A DNA stretch of 56,837 bases. It comes from an uncultured Bacilli bacterium (GTDB lineage Bacteria > Bacillota_I > Bacilli_A > RF39 > UBA660). Both the position numbers and the translations under genes were made by a program. This document shows positions 1 to 8,741 of this stretch, one piece after another; positions within the stretch are counted from its first letter, which is position 1; every line of letters begins with the position of its first letter. The stretch lies in NCBI GenBank assembly GCA_910584305.1, contig CAJTZW010000008.1, positions 1 to 56,837 on the forward strand, read 5' to 3'. A model generated the notes under the pieces. The model was not told the origin of the DNA and ran no database searches. It saw nothing but the letters and a program-made list of their open reading frames with translations.

Positions 1-59
1 ATCGAGACATTTTCGCAAGTTAACACTTAAGACATTATCACATATTAATCATATAGTGG

Positions 60-93
60 AGGTGTTTTTGCACCTTTTTCTTTTGTTTTTTTT
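60..93 (+). terminator. Intrinsic terminator of the upstream gene
   Basis: The stem aggtg (60-64) pairs with cacct (71-75) across a six-base loop, followed by a long T-rich tail. It ends a transcript that enters from the left of the window and isolates nusB. Confidence 0.7.
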
Positions 94-100
94 TGAACTA

Positions 101-109
101 TGGTATAAT
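101..109 (+). promoter_or_regulatory. Extended -10 promoter of nusB
   Basis: TGG-TATAAT (101-109) is a perfect extended -10; no good -35 is seen in the T-rich stretch before it. A start about 7 bases downstream puts the 5' end of the mRNA essentially at the Shine-Dalgarno sequence, giving a leader of about 10 nt. Confidence 0.65.
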
Positions 110-126
110 GAATCAAGGTGATAGGT

Positions 127-531
127 ATGGAACAGATGAACCGTAGTGAGTTGCGAAAGAAGATTATGACAATTTTATATCAAATTGGAATATATAGAAA
201 AAATCATATACAATATGATGTAGATGATGTTATTAAAGAAGTAGTGGAAATTGATAATGAATTTGTAAAAGATACTGTATATGGGGTTATGACATATGAA
301 AAAGAATTGATAGAGACTGCCAATCAATATTTGGATGGGTGGACTGTTGATCGCTTAGGATTTACAGATCAAGCAATTTTGAAATTAGGAATTTATGAAT
401 TGTTATATACAGATACTCCAGAAGTTGTTTGTATTAATGAAGCAGTTGAGCTTGCTAAATTATATAGTGATGATAGTGTTCGAAAAATGATTAATGGTGT
501 TATGGATAAGGTATATCATAATAAGAAGTAG
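127..531 (+). CDS. nusB: Transcription antitermination factor NusB
   Basis: A small helical protein (134 residues) that with NusE/S10 binds boxA RNA and supports antitermination in rRNA operons. The C-terminal half has the family pattern: DRLGFTDQAILKLGIYEL, then PEVVCINEAVELAKLYSDD. Length is normal for the family. The ATG at 127 is preferred because AAGGTGAT lies at the right distance upstream; an in-frame GTG at 118 falls inside that ribosome-binding site. It opens a compact nusB-xseA-xseB operon, a common Firmicutes order, with 9 bases between nusB and xseA. Confidence 0.93.
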   Translation: MEQMNRSELRKKIMTILYQIGIYRKNHIQYDVDDVIKEVVEIDNEFVKDTVYGVMTYEKELIETANQYLDGWTVDRLGFTDQAILKLGIYELLYTDTPEVVCINEAVELAKLYSDDSVRKMINGVMDKVYHNKK

Positions 532-540
532 GTGATTGTT

Positions 541-1845
541 ATGGAAGAACACAGATATTTAACAATATCTGAATTTACTTCTCGTTTAAAGGGAGTTTTT
601 GATTCTTCAAAAATCTTTCAAAATATGTATTTAAAAGGGGAGATTTCCAATTTTAAAAGGCATACAACAGGGCATTTATATTTTTCTATTAAAGATGAAG
701 GTAGTGTTATTAATGCGATGATGTGGTCTAAAGATGCTACTACGCTTTCATTTGAACCTACCGATGGAACAAAGGTACTTGTTCATGGAAGAGTTACTGT
801 GTATGAAGCTAGAGGAACATATCAAATCTATGTTGATAATATGATAGAGGATGGAATTGGAGAACTTCAAATTCGTTTTGAAAAATTAAAGCGACAACTT
901 ATGAGTGAGGGGTTGTTTTATGAGGCCAATGGTATATATCATAAAAATCCAGAGAGAGTTAAATCGTTACCTAAATTTCCTGAACGCATAGGAATTGTAA
1001 CTGCTTCAACTGGAGCTGCTATTCGAGATATTTTATCGACAATTAAAGGTAGATATCCTTTGTGTGAAACAATTTTGTTTCCTTGTTTGGTTCAAGGTGA
1101 ATCTGCAAAAGATGACATTGTAAAGCAAATTAAGAGAGCTGAAGATTATAATCTGGATGTTTTGATTGTTGGTAGAGGTGGAGGTTCTATTGAAGATTTG
1201 TGGGCTTTTAATGAAGAAATTGTAGCAAGGGCTATTTATGAATGTAAAATCCCAGTCATTAGTGGTGTAGGACATGAACCTGATTTTACAATTGCTGACT
1301 TTGTAGCAGATCATCGAAGTCCAACACCAACTGGGGCTGCAAAGGACGCTACTCCTATTACAAAAAACGATTTGCTAGAATTTATTCGTAAAGATCAAAT
1401 TCGTGTTCAAAATGCCATTCACAATGTAGTTAGAAGGCAGAGATTGATTTTGGATAAATATATGAGTTCGTATGCAATTAAGAATCCCATGCGAATGTAT
1501 GAAACGAAAATGCAGAGATTGGATTGGCTATTTGATAAAATTCAAAGTGTAAATCCTATGATGATTTGTAATCGTGAATATACTCGCTTAGAAAATATTA
1601 TTGATAAAGTAAATCGAATTATGAGAAATAGACTTGATACTACTTTGCTTCGATATAATAGTTTGATTGATAAATTAGAGCTTGTAAATCCTTTATCGAC
1701 ATTAAAGCGTGGATATAGTGTTATTTATAAAGCAGATCAAGCTGTGTCGGATATTCATAAAATTAATAAGGATGATATATTAACAATTAGAATTTTTAAT
1801 GGAGAGGCAAAAGTATCTGTTATAGATACAAAGGAGGTTCTTTAA
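541..1845 (+). CDS. xseA: Exodeoxyribonuclease VII large subunit
   Basis: Catalytic subunit of ExoVII, a metal-independent single-strand exonuclease acting from both ends in repair and mismatch processing. The N-terminal 110 residues form an OB fold (TISEF..LKG.FDSSKIFQNMYLKGEISNFKRH). The central domain carries RIGIVTASTGAAIRDIL and the glycine-rich GRGGGSIEDLWAFNEE segment, followed by GVGHEPDFTIADFVADHRSPTPT. A long helical C-terminal region follows. 434 residues is usual. The ATG at 541 follows AGGTGAT overlapping the nusB stop; the upstream in-frame GTG at 532 is part of that site. Confidence 0.96.
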   Translation: MEEHRYLTISEFTSRLKGVFDSSKIFQNMYLKGEISNFKRHTTGHLYFSIKDEGSVINAMMWSKDATTLSFEPTDGTKVLVHGRVTVYEARGTYQIYVDNMIEDGIGELQIRFEKLKRQLMSEGLFYEANGIYHKNPERVKSLPKFPERIGIVTASTGAAIRDILSTIKGRYPLCETILFPCLVQGESAKDDIVKQIKRAEDYNLDVLIVGRGGGSIEDLWAFNEEIVARAIYECKIPVISGVGHEPDFTIADFVADHRSPTPTGAAKDATPITKNDLLEFIRKDQIRVQNAIHNVVRRQRLILDKYMSSYAIKNPMRMYETKMQRLDWLFDKIQSVNPMMICNREYTRLENIIDKVNRIMRNRLDTTLLRYNSLIDKLELVNPLSTLKRGYSVIYKADQAVSDIHKINKDDILTIRIFNGEAKVSVIDTKEVL

Positions 1846-2069
1846 TGGAAAAAGAAATGAAATTTGAAGAAAAAATGTCAAAATTGGAAGAACTCGTGAT
1901 TGAACTTGAAAAGGATGATATTAAAATTGATGATTCGATTGAGAAATATAAGGAAGCAGTTCAACTTGTAAATGAATGCAATCAGCAATTGAAATCAGTA
2001 GAAGAGCAAATTGCGAAAATTGTCAATGAAGATGGTACACTTTCCGATTTTGATACAGAAGAAGTATAA
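1845..2069 (+). CDS. xseB: Exodeoxyribonuclease VII small subunit
   Basis: A 74-residue coiled-coil partner of XseA. FEEKMSKLEELVIELEKDDIKIDDSIEKYKEA matches the family signature. The start codon overlaps the xseA stop by one base (TAATG) and is preceded by AAAGGAGG, so translation is coupled and the subunits are made together. A terminator follows directly. Confidence 0.95.
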   Translation: MEKEMKFEEKMSKLEELVIELEKDDIKIDDSIEKYKEAVQLVNECNQQLKSVEEQIAKIVNEDGTLSDFDTEEV

Positions 2070-2088
2070 ATTTTTTTCTATTAAATGG

Positions 2089-2114
2089 CTTATAGATTTT
2101 CTATAAGTTTTTTT
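2089..2114 (+). terminator. Terminator of nusB-xseA-xseB
   Basis: Stem cttatag (2089-2095) with ctataag (2101-2107), loop atttt, then a run of T. Confidence 0.85.
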
Positions 2115-2191
2115 ACCAATATTTTCTGTTTATATAAATTTTAAAAAAATTCATACTAATACTGTAGCCTGCAAAATAAGGAGATGTTTAC

Positions 2192-3184
2192 ATGTTTTTT
2201 AAAAAATTAAAAAAAACATCTGTCCTTCTTCTTTCATTATTTATTATACCAACAAGTGTTTTGGCTTATTCAGATTACTTGATTCCTGGTGGTGAAAATA
2301 TTGGAATTCAAATTGAAACATCAGGTGTTATCGTTGTTGGAATGTATGATGTAAATGGAAAAAATCCTGCTATGGATGCAGGCCTTAAGGTTGGAGATAT
2401 CATAACGAAGGTTAATGATGAACCAGTTGCTTCTATTGATGATATGGTATCTAAAATTAATACATCTAAGAATGAGAAAATCTCTATTTCTTACAAACGA
2501 GATGGACAAGTGAAATCGACTACTCTTGAAATCTTTAAGGATGAGAATTCAGTCTATAAAACAGGATTGTATGTAAAAGATAGTATTACAGGAATTGGAA
2601 CACTTAGCTTTATTGATCCAGAAACAAAGTTATTTGGTGCCTTAGGACATGAGATTGTTGAAAAAAATACGGGTGTCTTGCTTGAAATTCAAAATGGGAA
2701 AATTTTTGAAACGAATGTAACGAGTATTGACCGAAGCTCTAGTGGAACACCTGGGTCAAAAAATGCTGAATTTTATTTGGATAGTGAGCAGGGAACAATT
2801 TCCGAAAACACCGAAAGTGGTATTTTTGGTACCTATACAGAAGAGCTTCCAAATAAGAAACTGTATAAAGTAGCACAAGTTGATGACATTCAAGTTGGAA
2901 AAGCTACAATTCTGACCGTTTTGGAAGGTCAAAACGTTCAAGAGTATGACATTAATATTCTAAAGCTTAATAATTCTTCCTCTCAAAAGACAAAGAATAT
3001 TTTATTTGAGATTACAGATAAGGCATTACTTGAAAAAACTGGCGGTGTAGTACAAGGTATGAGTGGTTCTAGTATTATACAAGGAGACTATATTATTGGG
3101 GCTGTCACCCATGTTGTTGTAGATGAACCGACCCGTGGATATGGTATTTTCATTACAAATATGTTAGAAGAAGCAGAGAACTAG
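2192..3184 (+). CDS. spoIVB: SpoIVB-type sporulation serine peptidase (S55)
   Basis: SpoIVB is made in the forespore, crosses into the intermembrane space and cleaves SpoIVFA, releasing sigma-K processing. The N-terminus has a basic stretch and hydrophobic segment (residues 5-25, signal anchor). A PDZ domain follows (about 40-115, with DAGLKVGDIITKVND). The S55 domain has the GALGHEIV histidine (H153) and the GVVQGMSGSSII serine motif (S291), with D276 fifteen residues upstream, the same spacing as the B. subtilis triad D363-S378. GAVTHVVVDEPTRGYGIF near the end is highly typical. 330 residues is about 100 shorter than B. subtilis SpoIVB. It is a single-gene unit between two terminators, not beside recN/spo0A as in Bacillus. 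The ATG at 2192 follows AAGGAGATG. Confidence 0.9.
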   Translation: MFFKKLKKTSVLLLSLFIIPTSVLAYSDYLIPGGENIGIQIETSGVIVVGMYDVNGKNPAMDAGLKVGDIITKVNDEPVASIDDMVSKINTSKNEKISISYKRDGQVKSTTLEIFKDENSVYKTGLYVKDSITGIGTLSFIDPETKLFGALGHEIVEKNTGVLLEIQNGKIFETNVTSIDRSSSGTPGSKNAEFYLDSEQGTISENTESGIFGTYTEELPNKKLYKVAQVDDIQVGKATILTVLEGQNVQEYDINILKLNNSSSQKTKNILFEITDKALLEKTGGVVQGMSGSSIIQGDYIIGAVTHVVVDEPTRGYGIFITNMLEEAEN

Positions 3185-3202
3185 GAGTTGTAACTCCTTT
3201 TT
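3183..3202 (+). terminator. Terminator overlapping the spoIVB stop codon
   Basis: Stem aggagt/actcct (3183-3198, tight loop tgta) followed by T5. The stem begins inside the stop codon. Confidence 0.75.
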
Positions 3203-3210
3203 CTTTCGTA

Positions 3211-3239
3211 TTGCGTTATACTTTGTTTTGTATTATAAT
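3211..3239 (+). promoter_or_regulatory. Sigma-A promoter of uppS-cdsA-rseP
   Basis: TTGCGT (3211-3216), a 17-base spacer and TATAAT (3234-3239). The expected start lies about 16 nt upstream of the uppS ATG, so the leader is very short. Confidence 0.8.
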
Positions 3240-3261
3240 ACATATAAGGTAGTGATTATTC

Positions 3262-3978
3262 ATGAAAAATACAATAATACCACGTCATATGGCTATTATT
3301 TTAGACGGAAATGGTAGATGGGCGAAAGAAAAGGGATTATCTAGAAGTAAGGGACATGTTGCTGGTTTTGAAACCTTGAAGAAAATAGTTCCTTATATTT
3401 TTAATAGGGGTGTATCTATTTTAAGTATATTTGCATTTTCAACAGAAAATTTTAAACGTAGTGAAGCAGAAGTTTCCTTTTTAATGAATTTATTTGTAAA
3501 TAAATTTAGGAAAGAAAATAAATTTTTTGTGGATTCAAATATAAAGGTTATTTTTTCGGGTAGGATTGCATCGCCACTTCCGGATAATGTTCAAGAAACC
3601 TTGCGCGAACTTGAACGCCTTACTAGCCATAATACAGGAGGTATATTGAATGTTTGTTTAAATTATGGTGGACATAGTGAAATTGTAGATGCTGTCAAAA
3701 AAATTGTACAAGGTGGATTGCGGGTAGAGGATATTGATGAAGAGGTCTTTGAGGCTTATTTATATCAAAGATTACCTGCAATTGATTTTTTAATTCGGAC
3801 AAGTGGGGAAAAACGTGTTAGCAATTTTATGCTGTGGCAACTAGCGTATGCGGAATTTTATTTTCCAGAAATATATTTTCCTGATTTTAATGAGGAACAG
3901 GTGGATATCGCTTTAGAAGTATATGCAAAGCGTAATCGAAGATTTGGAGGAATACAAGATGAAACAGAGAGTGATTAG
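3262..3978 (+). CDS. uppS: Isoprenyl transferase (undecaprenyl diphosphate synthase)
   Basis: Condenses isopentenyl diphosphate units in the cis configuration to make the lipid carrier for peptidoglycan and other wall polymers. The catalytic motif is HMAIILDGNGRWAK with active-site Asp15. SIFAFSTENFKR and the C-terminal DFLIRTSGEKRVSNFMLWQLAYAEFYF are signature blocks. 238 residues is normal. The start follows AAGGTAGTGATT. Its 3' end overlaps cdsA by 20 bases. Confidence 0.96.
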   Translation: MKNTIIPRHMAIILDGNGRWAKEKGLSRSKGHVAGFETLKKIVPYIFNRGVSILSIFAFSTENFKRSEAEVSFLMNLFVNKFRKENKFFVDSNIKVIFSGRIASPLPDNVQETLRELERLTSHNTGGILNVCLNYGGHSEIVDAVKKIVQGGLRVEDIDEEVFEAYLYQRLPAIDFLIRTSGEKRVSNFMLWQLAYAEFYFPEIYFPDFNEEQVDIALEVYAKRNRRFGGIQDETESD

Positions 3979-4759
3979 TGCATTGGTAGCATTTATTATA
4001 TTTATACCAATATTCTTATGGGGTGGCATGATTTTTAATTTAGCAATTTATGTGCTTTCTATGATTAGTTTATGGGAGTTTTTACATATTAAAAGTGCTC
4101 GTAAAGAGCTTCCTGATTTTATTACATTTATATCTTATATTATTATGACTTTATTTGTCCTTGTAAATACAAATAGCCAGGAGTTAATGTATTCAATGGA
4201 TTATAGAATTATTGTTGGGTTATTTTTAGTATTTTCACTTCCAGTTGTGCTATATCATGATCGAAGTCAATATAGTATAGTAGACGCTTTTTATTTGATA
4301 GGAGGAATTTTTTTCCTAGGGACCAGTTTTTCACTATTGATTACTGTTCGTAATATTGGGTTAGCATTAACTTTATTTTTATTTGTTATTACAATTGTAA
4401 CCGATACATATGCCTTTTTAGTTGGTAGATGGATTGGGAGAACCAAATTGTTAGAGAGTATATCACCAAATAAAACGTTGGAGGGAATGATTGGTGGAAC
4501 TTTGGCAGGAATGTTCGTTGGGACTGCATTCTATCATACGGTAATTGACCCTAATTTATCTTTGTATGTAATTTTATTTATTACAATGTTTTTATCTATT
4601 TTAGGACAACTTGGAGATTTATTCTTTTCTGCTGTGAAACGTTATTATGGGAAGAAGGATTTTTCAAATATCATGCCAGGACATGGAGGTATTTTAGATC
4701 GTTTGGATAGTATTATATTTGTAATTCTAGGTTTTATGTTTTTTATCTCAATTATATAG
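3959..4759 (+). CDS. cdsA: Phosphatidate cytidylyltransferase
   Basis: Makes CDP-diacylglycerol from phosphatidate and CTP, the entry to acidic phospholipids. An integral membrane protein with several hydrophobic helices; the diagnostic segments are SPNKTLEGMIGGTLAG and the C-terminal signature GDLFFSAVKRYYGKKDF followed by PGHGGILDRLDS. 266 residues. The ATG at 3959 follows GGAGG at 3946-3950 inside uppS; a longer reading frame from 3923 lacks a ribosome-binding site. uppS-cdsA-rseP is a conserved bacterial gene order. Confidence 0.95.
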   Translation: MKQRVISALVAFIIFIPIFLWGGMIFNLAIYVLSMISLWEFLHIKSARKELPDFITFISYIIMTLFVLVNTNSQELMYSMDYRIIVGLFLVFSLPVVLYHDRSQYSIVDAFYLIGGIFFLGTSFSLLITVRNIGLALTLFLFVITIVTDTYAFLVGRWIGRTKLLESISPNKTLEGMIGGTLAGMFVGTAFYHTVIDPNLSLYVILFITMFLSILGQLGDLFFSAVKRYYGKKDFSNIMPGHGGILDRLDSIIFVILGFMFFISII

Positions 4760-4772
4760 AAAAGAGGTTTAT

Positions 4773-5813
4773 ATGACATTATTATATTTTGTTTTAGTGC
4801 TTGGTATTACTGTTTTAATTCATGAGTTAGGACATTTTCTATTTGCTAAGCGCTTTGGTGTATATGTATATGAATTTTCTATTGGTATGGGGCCAAAGAT
4901 TTTTAGCTTTCATAGAAAAAATGATGAAACAGTATATTCAGTACGATTACTCCCTATTGGTGGATTTGTTAGTATGGCTGGAGAGGATATGGAAGATGCG
5001 AATCAAAGTATTCCGACAGATAAACAATTGGTTTCAAAAAAATGGTACCAACGTTTTTTGACAATTGCTGCGGGTGTTTTGTTTAATTTTGCTCTGGCTG
5101 TTATTTTGTTATTTTTTGTAGGATTGATGAATGGATCTACTACAGGTGTTGCTTATATCGATTCTGTTGAGCCGGAATACCCTGCATATGAAGTTTTGCA
5201 ACCAGGAGATCAAATTGTAAAGGTGAATGGTACAAAGGTTCATAGTGTTGATCGTTTGTCTTTAGAATTACAAATACATCATGGGCAAGAAATTACATTT
5301 ACAGTACTTGGAGAGGATGGGATAGAACGTATTGAAAAGATTGCTCCAAAGACTGTGAAAGTAGATGGAGTAGACACATATGTATATGGTTTTACCTTGT
5401 CTAGTGAAGTAGACCACGGATTTTTTTCGGCAATTCGCTATGCATTTACTAAAATATTTTCTCTTTTAGAACAAATGGCCTTAATTATTTTCTATTTGAT
5501 TACAGGTAAACTTAGTTTAAATAGTTTAGCAGGTCCAGTTGGGATTTTTAATATCGTTGGTGAATCTGCAAGAGCTGGCTTTGTATCATTAATGTATTTA
5601 ACTGCTTATTTATGTATTAATGTTGGATTTATTAATTTTATACCTCTTCCTGCATTTGATGGAGGACGCCTATTATTTTTAATTATTGAAAAGATAAAAG
5701 GTTCTAGAGTAAAACCAGAAATTGAGAATATGGTTCATTCGATAGGATTTATTCTTTTAATGATATTGATGGTGTTTATTACGTATAATGATATTTTACG
5801 CTTATTTCATTGA
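4773..5813 (+). CDS. rseP: Site-2 zinc metalloprotease RseP/RasP
   Basis: Membrane-embedded protease that cleaves transmembrane substrates such as anti-sigma factors and signal-peptide remnants. The first helix carries HELGH (H17, E18, H21). A single PDZ domain lies around residues 120-200. The third zinc ligand is in NFIPLPAFDGGRLLF, and GPVGIF precedes it. 346 residues with one PDZ fits the Gram-positive type. An AAAGAGG sequence lies before the ATG and a terminator follows. Confidence 0.95.
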   Translation: MTLLYFVLVLGITVLIHELGHFLFAKRFGVYVYEFSIGMGPKIFSFHRKNDETVYSVRLLPIGGFVSMAGEDMEDANQSIPTDKQLVSKKWYQRFLTIAAGVLFNFALAVILLFFVGLMNGSTTGVAYIDSVEPEYPAYEVLQPGDQIVKVNGTKVHSVDRLSLELQIHHGQEITFTVLGEDGIERIEKIAPKTVKVDGVDTYVYGFTLSSEVDHGFFSAIRYAFTKIFSLLEQMALIIFYLITGKLSLNSLAGPVGIFNIVGESARAGFVSLMYLTAYLCINVGFINFIPLPAFDGGRLLFLIIEKIKGSRVKPEIENMVHSIGFILLMILMVFITYNDILRLFH

Positions 5814-5830
5814 TTGTTATTTCAAATAAG

Positions 5831-5854
5831 AACTAGTTTGCACTAGTTTTTTTT
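5831..5854 (+). terminator. Terminator after rseP
   Basis: Perfect 7-bp stem aactagt (5831-5837) with actagtt (5842-5848), loop ttgc, followed by T6. Confidence 0.88.
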
Positions 5855-5966
5855 GCTTTACTGAGATGGTATTTAGCTGTTAATTTTATGCAATGTGATA
5901 CATATTTTAATAATTTGAAGGGTTTTATGTATTCCTTAGGGAAAATATAAGTAGGAGGTGAGAAAG

Positions 5967-6677
5967 ATGAAATTTAGAAGTATAGATTGGATGAAGTACA
6001 GGACATATATCATCATAGTGGGAATAGTCTTACTTTTATTCATTATTTTTGGTGGAATGTATTTCGTTCATGCTTCAAGTAATCCAGAAGAGGTTGAATC
6101 AGTTTCTATTCTTACAAAAGAAGTGGAATCTATAGAGAAGGAGGAAAACGTAAAGGAAACTGTTTTAGTAGACATTAAAGGTGCTGTTGTAAATCCTGGT
6201 GTATACCAAGTGAATGTTGATTGTTCAGTACAGGATGTCATTTATATGGCCGGTGGGCTACTTGATAATGCTAATACAAATGTTATTAATTTGAGTAAAA
6301 GAGTTTTTGATGAAATGGTAATTATTATATATACCAATGAAGAAATAGCAACATATAAAGAAGAAAATGTTGTAACTGAATTTGTTTATGTAGAAGTTCC
6401 TTGTGAATGTCCAGATCAAATGAATGACGCTTGTGTAATACCAAAACAGGAGGAAGAAAAAACTAGTGATAGTATACAAGAGAATACACTGGTTTCTATT
6501 AATAAGGCTTCTAAAGAGGAGCTGATGACTTTGAATGGAATTGGCGAATCTAAAGCACAGGCAATTATTTCATATAGAACAGAGCATGGCGATTTTCTGG
6601 ATATTTCTGATATTATGAATGTATCTGGAATTGGTGAGGCAGCTTTTGAAAAGATTAAAAACCAAATTACTTTATAG
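5967..6677 (+). CDS. comEA: Competence DNA receptor ComEA
   Basis: Membrane-anchored DNA-binding receptor that feeds incoming DNA to ComEC. One transmembrane helix near residues 14-38 is followed by a linker, a SLBB-type domain (VDIKGAVVNPGVYQV), an acidic segment with an unusual CECPDQMNDAC stretch that could form a disulfide, and a C-terminal double helix-hairpin-helix domain (SINKASKEELMTLNGIGESKAQAII). 236 residues. The ATG at 5967 is preferred because GTAGGAGGTGAG lies just upstream; an in-frame GTG at 5958 is part of that site. The 3' end overlaps comEC. Confidence 0.93.
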   Translation: MKFRSIDWMKYRTYIIIVGIVLLLFIIFGGMYFVHASSNPEEVESVSILTKEVESIEKEENVKETVLVDIKGAVVNPGVYQVNVDCSVQDVIYMAGGLLDNANTNVINLSKRVFDEMVIIIYTNEEIATYKEENVVTEFVYVEVPCECPDQMNDACVIPKQEEEKTSDSIQENTLVSINKASKEELMTLNGIGESKAQAIISYRTEHGDFLDISDIMNVSGIGEAAFEKIKNQITL

Positions 6678-8730
6678 TTTTATTATCATTGGTTGTTTTT
6701 ATATTTTGTATATTATTTTTGGAAATGTTTATCATAGTCGATATAATTTAAATACTACTTCTATTCGAGGGAAAATTTTATCATATTCTATTGATGGAGA
6801 TTGTTTACAGTTAGAGATAAAGGCTAAGGAGAAAATGATTTTGTTTTATACCTTTTCTTCTATAGAAGAAAAGGAGTTTTATGAGAATTCTATTGCACTT
6901 GGCGATATATATAATTTTTATGGGGTTCTACAGGTTCCATCTACGAATTCTAATTTTCATCTATTTTCTTATAGAAAGTATCTATTTAGTAAAAAGATTT
7001 ATTATATAATGCAAGTAGAGGAATTCTCCTTATATAAAAGGAATAGAAATATTTTTTATACACTGAAGAATAACTTATATCATTTAATTGAAAAGAGAAG
7101 TACTTCTTCTTATTTGGCTACTTTTTTGTTTGGTGATACAAGTTTGATGAAATCATCTACATTACAAATGTTTCGAAATTGTGGAGTTAGCCACTTAATT
7201 GCAATTTCTGGAATGCATATCACTTTGTTTTCAATGGCTCTATTACATCTACTAAAATGGGTTCGTTCAAATTATGTAAAATATTCTTTTATTATTGGAA
7301 TTTTATGGGTGTATGCATTTTTAGTAGGATTTACGCCATCTATTATGAGGGCTGTACTTTCTTTCTCTATAGTTTCGATTGGACATCTTTGCCAAAGAAG
7401 ATTACATCCTTTGGCTATAATACTATGGCTTTTCTTTTTCTTTCTTTTATATAATCCATTTTATATTTATCATACTGGTTTTTTATTTAGTTTTATAGTA
7501 AGTTTCTTTTTGGTACTTAGTCAGGACATAATAAAAAAATCTAAATGTTATATAAAAAAAATATTTTTGATTTCATGTGTTGCATTTCTATCAGGAATTC
7601 CTATTATTGCTACTTCATTTTATGAGATTAATTTATTATCTTCTGTTCTTAATATTGTATTTGTTCCTTTGATTTCTTTCTTTGTATTCCCTTTTGCATT
7701 ATTTAGTTTGATATTTCCATTCCTAGAATGTATTTTCAAATTTTCCTTATATATTTTGCAGAATGTACTAGAGTATTCAAATGCTTATTTTACATGGAGA
7801 TTTATTGTGCCTTATATGAATATTTATTGGATAGTTGGGTATTATATAATTTTATTTTTAATTTTATATTATAAGAAGTTTAGATATATTATTCTTATAT
7901 TATTATTTTTACTTCTTCACTCATATCGAACAGTATTTGAAAAGTATCTCATTATTACGGCGATTGACGTGGGACAGGGAGATTCTATCTTAATACAATT
8001 GCCTCATAATCAAGGAAATGTACTGATAGATACGGGTGGTAAAATTGCTTATGGGGTAGAGTCATGGCGACAAAGAAGTACGAATTCTATTGCTTCGACT
8101 ACTCTTATACCTTTTCTTAAAAGTGTTGGGGTCCATTCTTTAGATTATTTGATTTTAAGTCATGGAGATTATGATCATATGGGAGAAGCGATTAACTTAG
8201 TAGAAAGCTTTAAAGTAGAAAAAGTGATATTTAATTGTGGGCCTCATAATGATTTAGAAAATGAATTAATCAAAGTATTAAAAAAGAAGAATATTAATTA
8301 TTCTAGTTGCATAAAAGAATTAAACTTTGATAGTAACAAATTATATTTTCTAAATACAAAAGAGTATGACAATGAAAATGATAATTCAAATGTTATTTAT
8401 GCAGAACTTAATAATTACCAATTCTTGTTTATGGGAGATGCGTCCACTGTAACTGAAAAAGAAATATTAGATAAATATAATTTACCTAATATCGATGTAC
8501 TTAAAGTTGGTCATCATGGAAGTAGGACAAGTAGTAGTGAAGTGTTTGTAGATACAATAAATCCTAAATATGGGGTAATTAGTGTAGGCAAAAATAATCG
8601 ATATGGTCATCCAAATAAGGAAGTATTAAATAACTTAAATAATTCTAAAATATATAGAACAGATATAGACGGAAGTATATTGTTTAAAATTAAAAACTAT
8701 AAATTAGAGATAAAAACATGTCCACCATAG
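6619..8730 (+). CDS. comEC: DNA internalization channel ComEC/Rec2
   Basis: Polytopic channel that carries single-stranded DNA across the membrane during transformation. It has an N-terminal soluble OB-like part between helices, the competence domain with many helices (LFGDTSLMKSS, then SHLIAISGMHI), and a C-terminal metallo-beta-lactamase domain (AIDVGQGDSILIQLP, LILSHGDYDHMGEA, LKVGHHGSRTSSS). 703 residues from the ATG at 6619. That ATG lacks a ribosome-binding site; a TTG at 6646 with GGTGAGG six bases upstream gives a basic N-terminus and is a strong alternative. The gene is intact, but a decayed second copy of its 3' end lies at 10.0-10.4 kb, so the present 3' end may have been acquired. 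Confidence 0.92.
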   Translation: MYLELVRQLLKRLKTKLLYSFIIIGCFYILYIIFGNVYHSRYNLNTTSIRGKILSYSIDGDCLQLEIKAKEKMILFYTFSSIEEKEFYENSIALGDIYNFYGVLQVPSTNSNFHLFSYRKYLFSKKIYYIMQVEEFSLYKRNRNIFYTLKNNLYHLIEKRSTSSYLATFLFGDTSLMKSSTLQMFRNCGVSHLIAISGMHITLFSMALLHLLKWVRSNYVKYSFIIGILWVYAFLVGFTPSIMRAVLSFSIVSIGHLCQRRLHPLAIILWLFFFFLLYNPFYIYHTGFLFSFIVSFFLVLSQDIIKKSKCYIKKIFLISCVAFLSGIPIIATSFYEINLLSSVLNIVFVPLISFFVFPFALFSLIFPFLECIFKFSLYILQNVLEYSNAYFTWRFIVPYMNIYWIVGYYIILFLILYYKKFRYIILILLFLLLHSYRTVFEKYLIITAIDVGQGDSILIQLPHNQGNVLIDTGGKIAYGVESWRQRSTNSIASTTLIPFLKSVGVHSLDYLILSHGDYDHMGEAINLVESFKVEKVIFNCGPHNDLENELIKVLKKKNINYSSCIKELNFDSNKLYFLNTKEYDNENDNSNVIYAELNNYQFLFMGDASTVTEKEILDKYNLPNIDVLKVGHHGSRTSSSEVFVDTINPKYGVISVGKNNRYGHPNKEVLNNLNNSKIYRTDIDGSILFKIKNYKLEIKTCPP

Positions 8731-8741
8731 GAAGGAACAAT

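Noticed and set aside
1033..1314. Minus-strand frame within xseA, and similar shadows in spoIVB, comEA, dnaG, rpoD and pilin genes
   Set aside because: All lie inside well-supported genes on the opposite strand or another frame and lack ribosome-binding sites.
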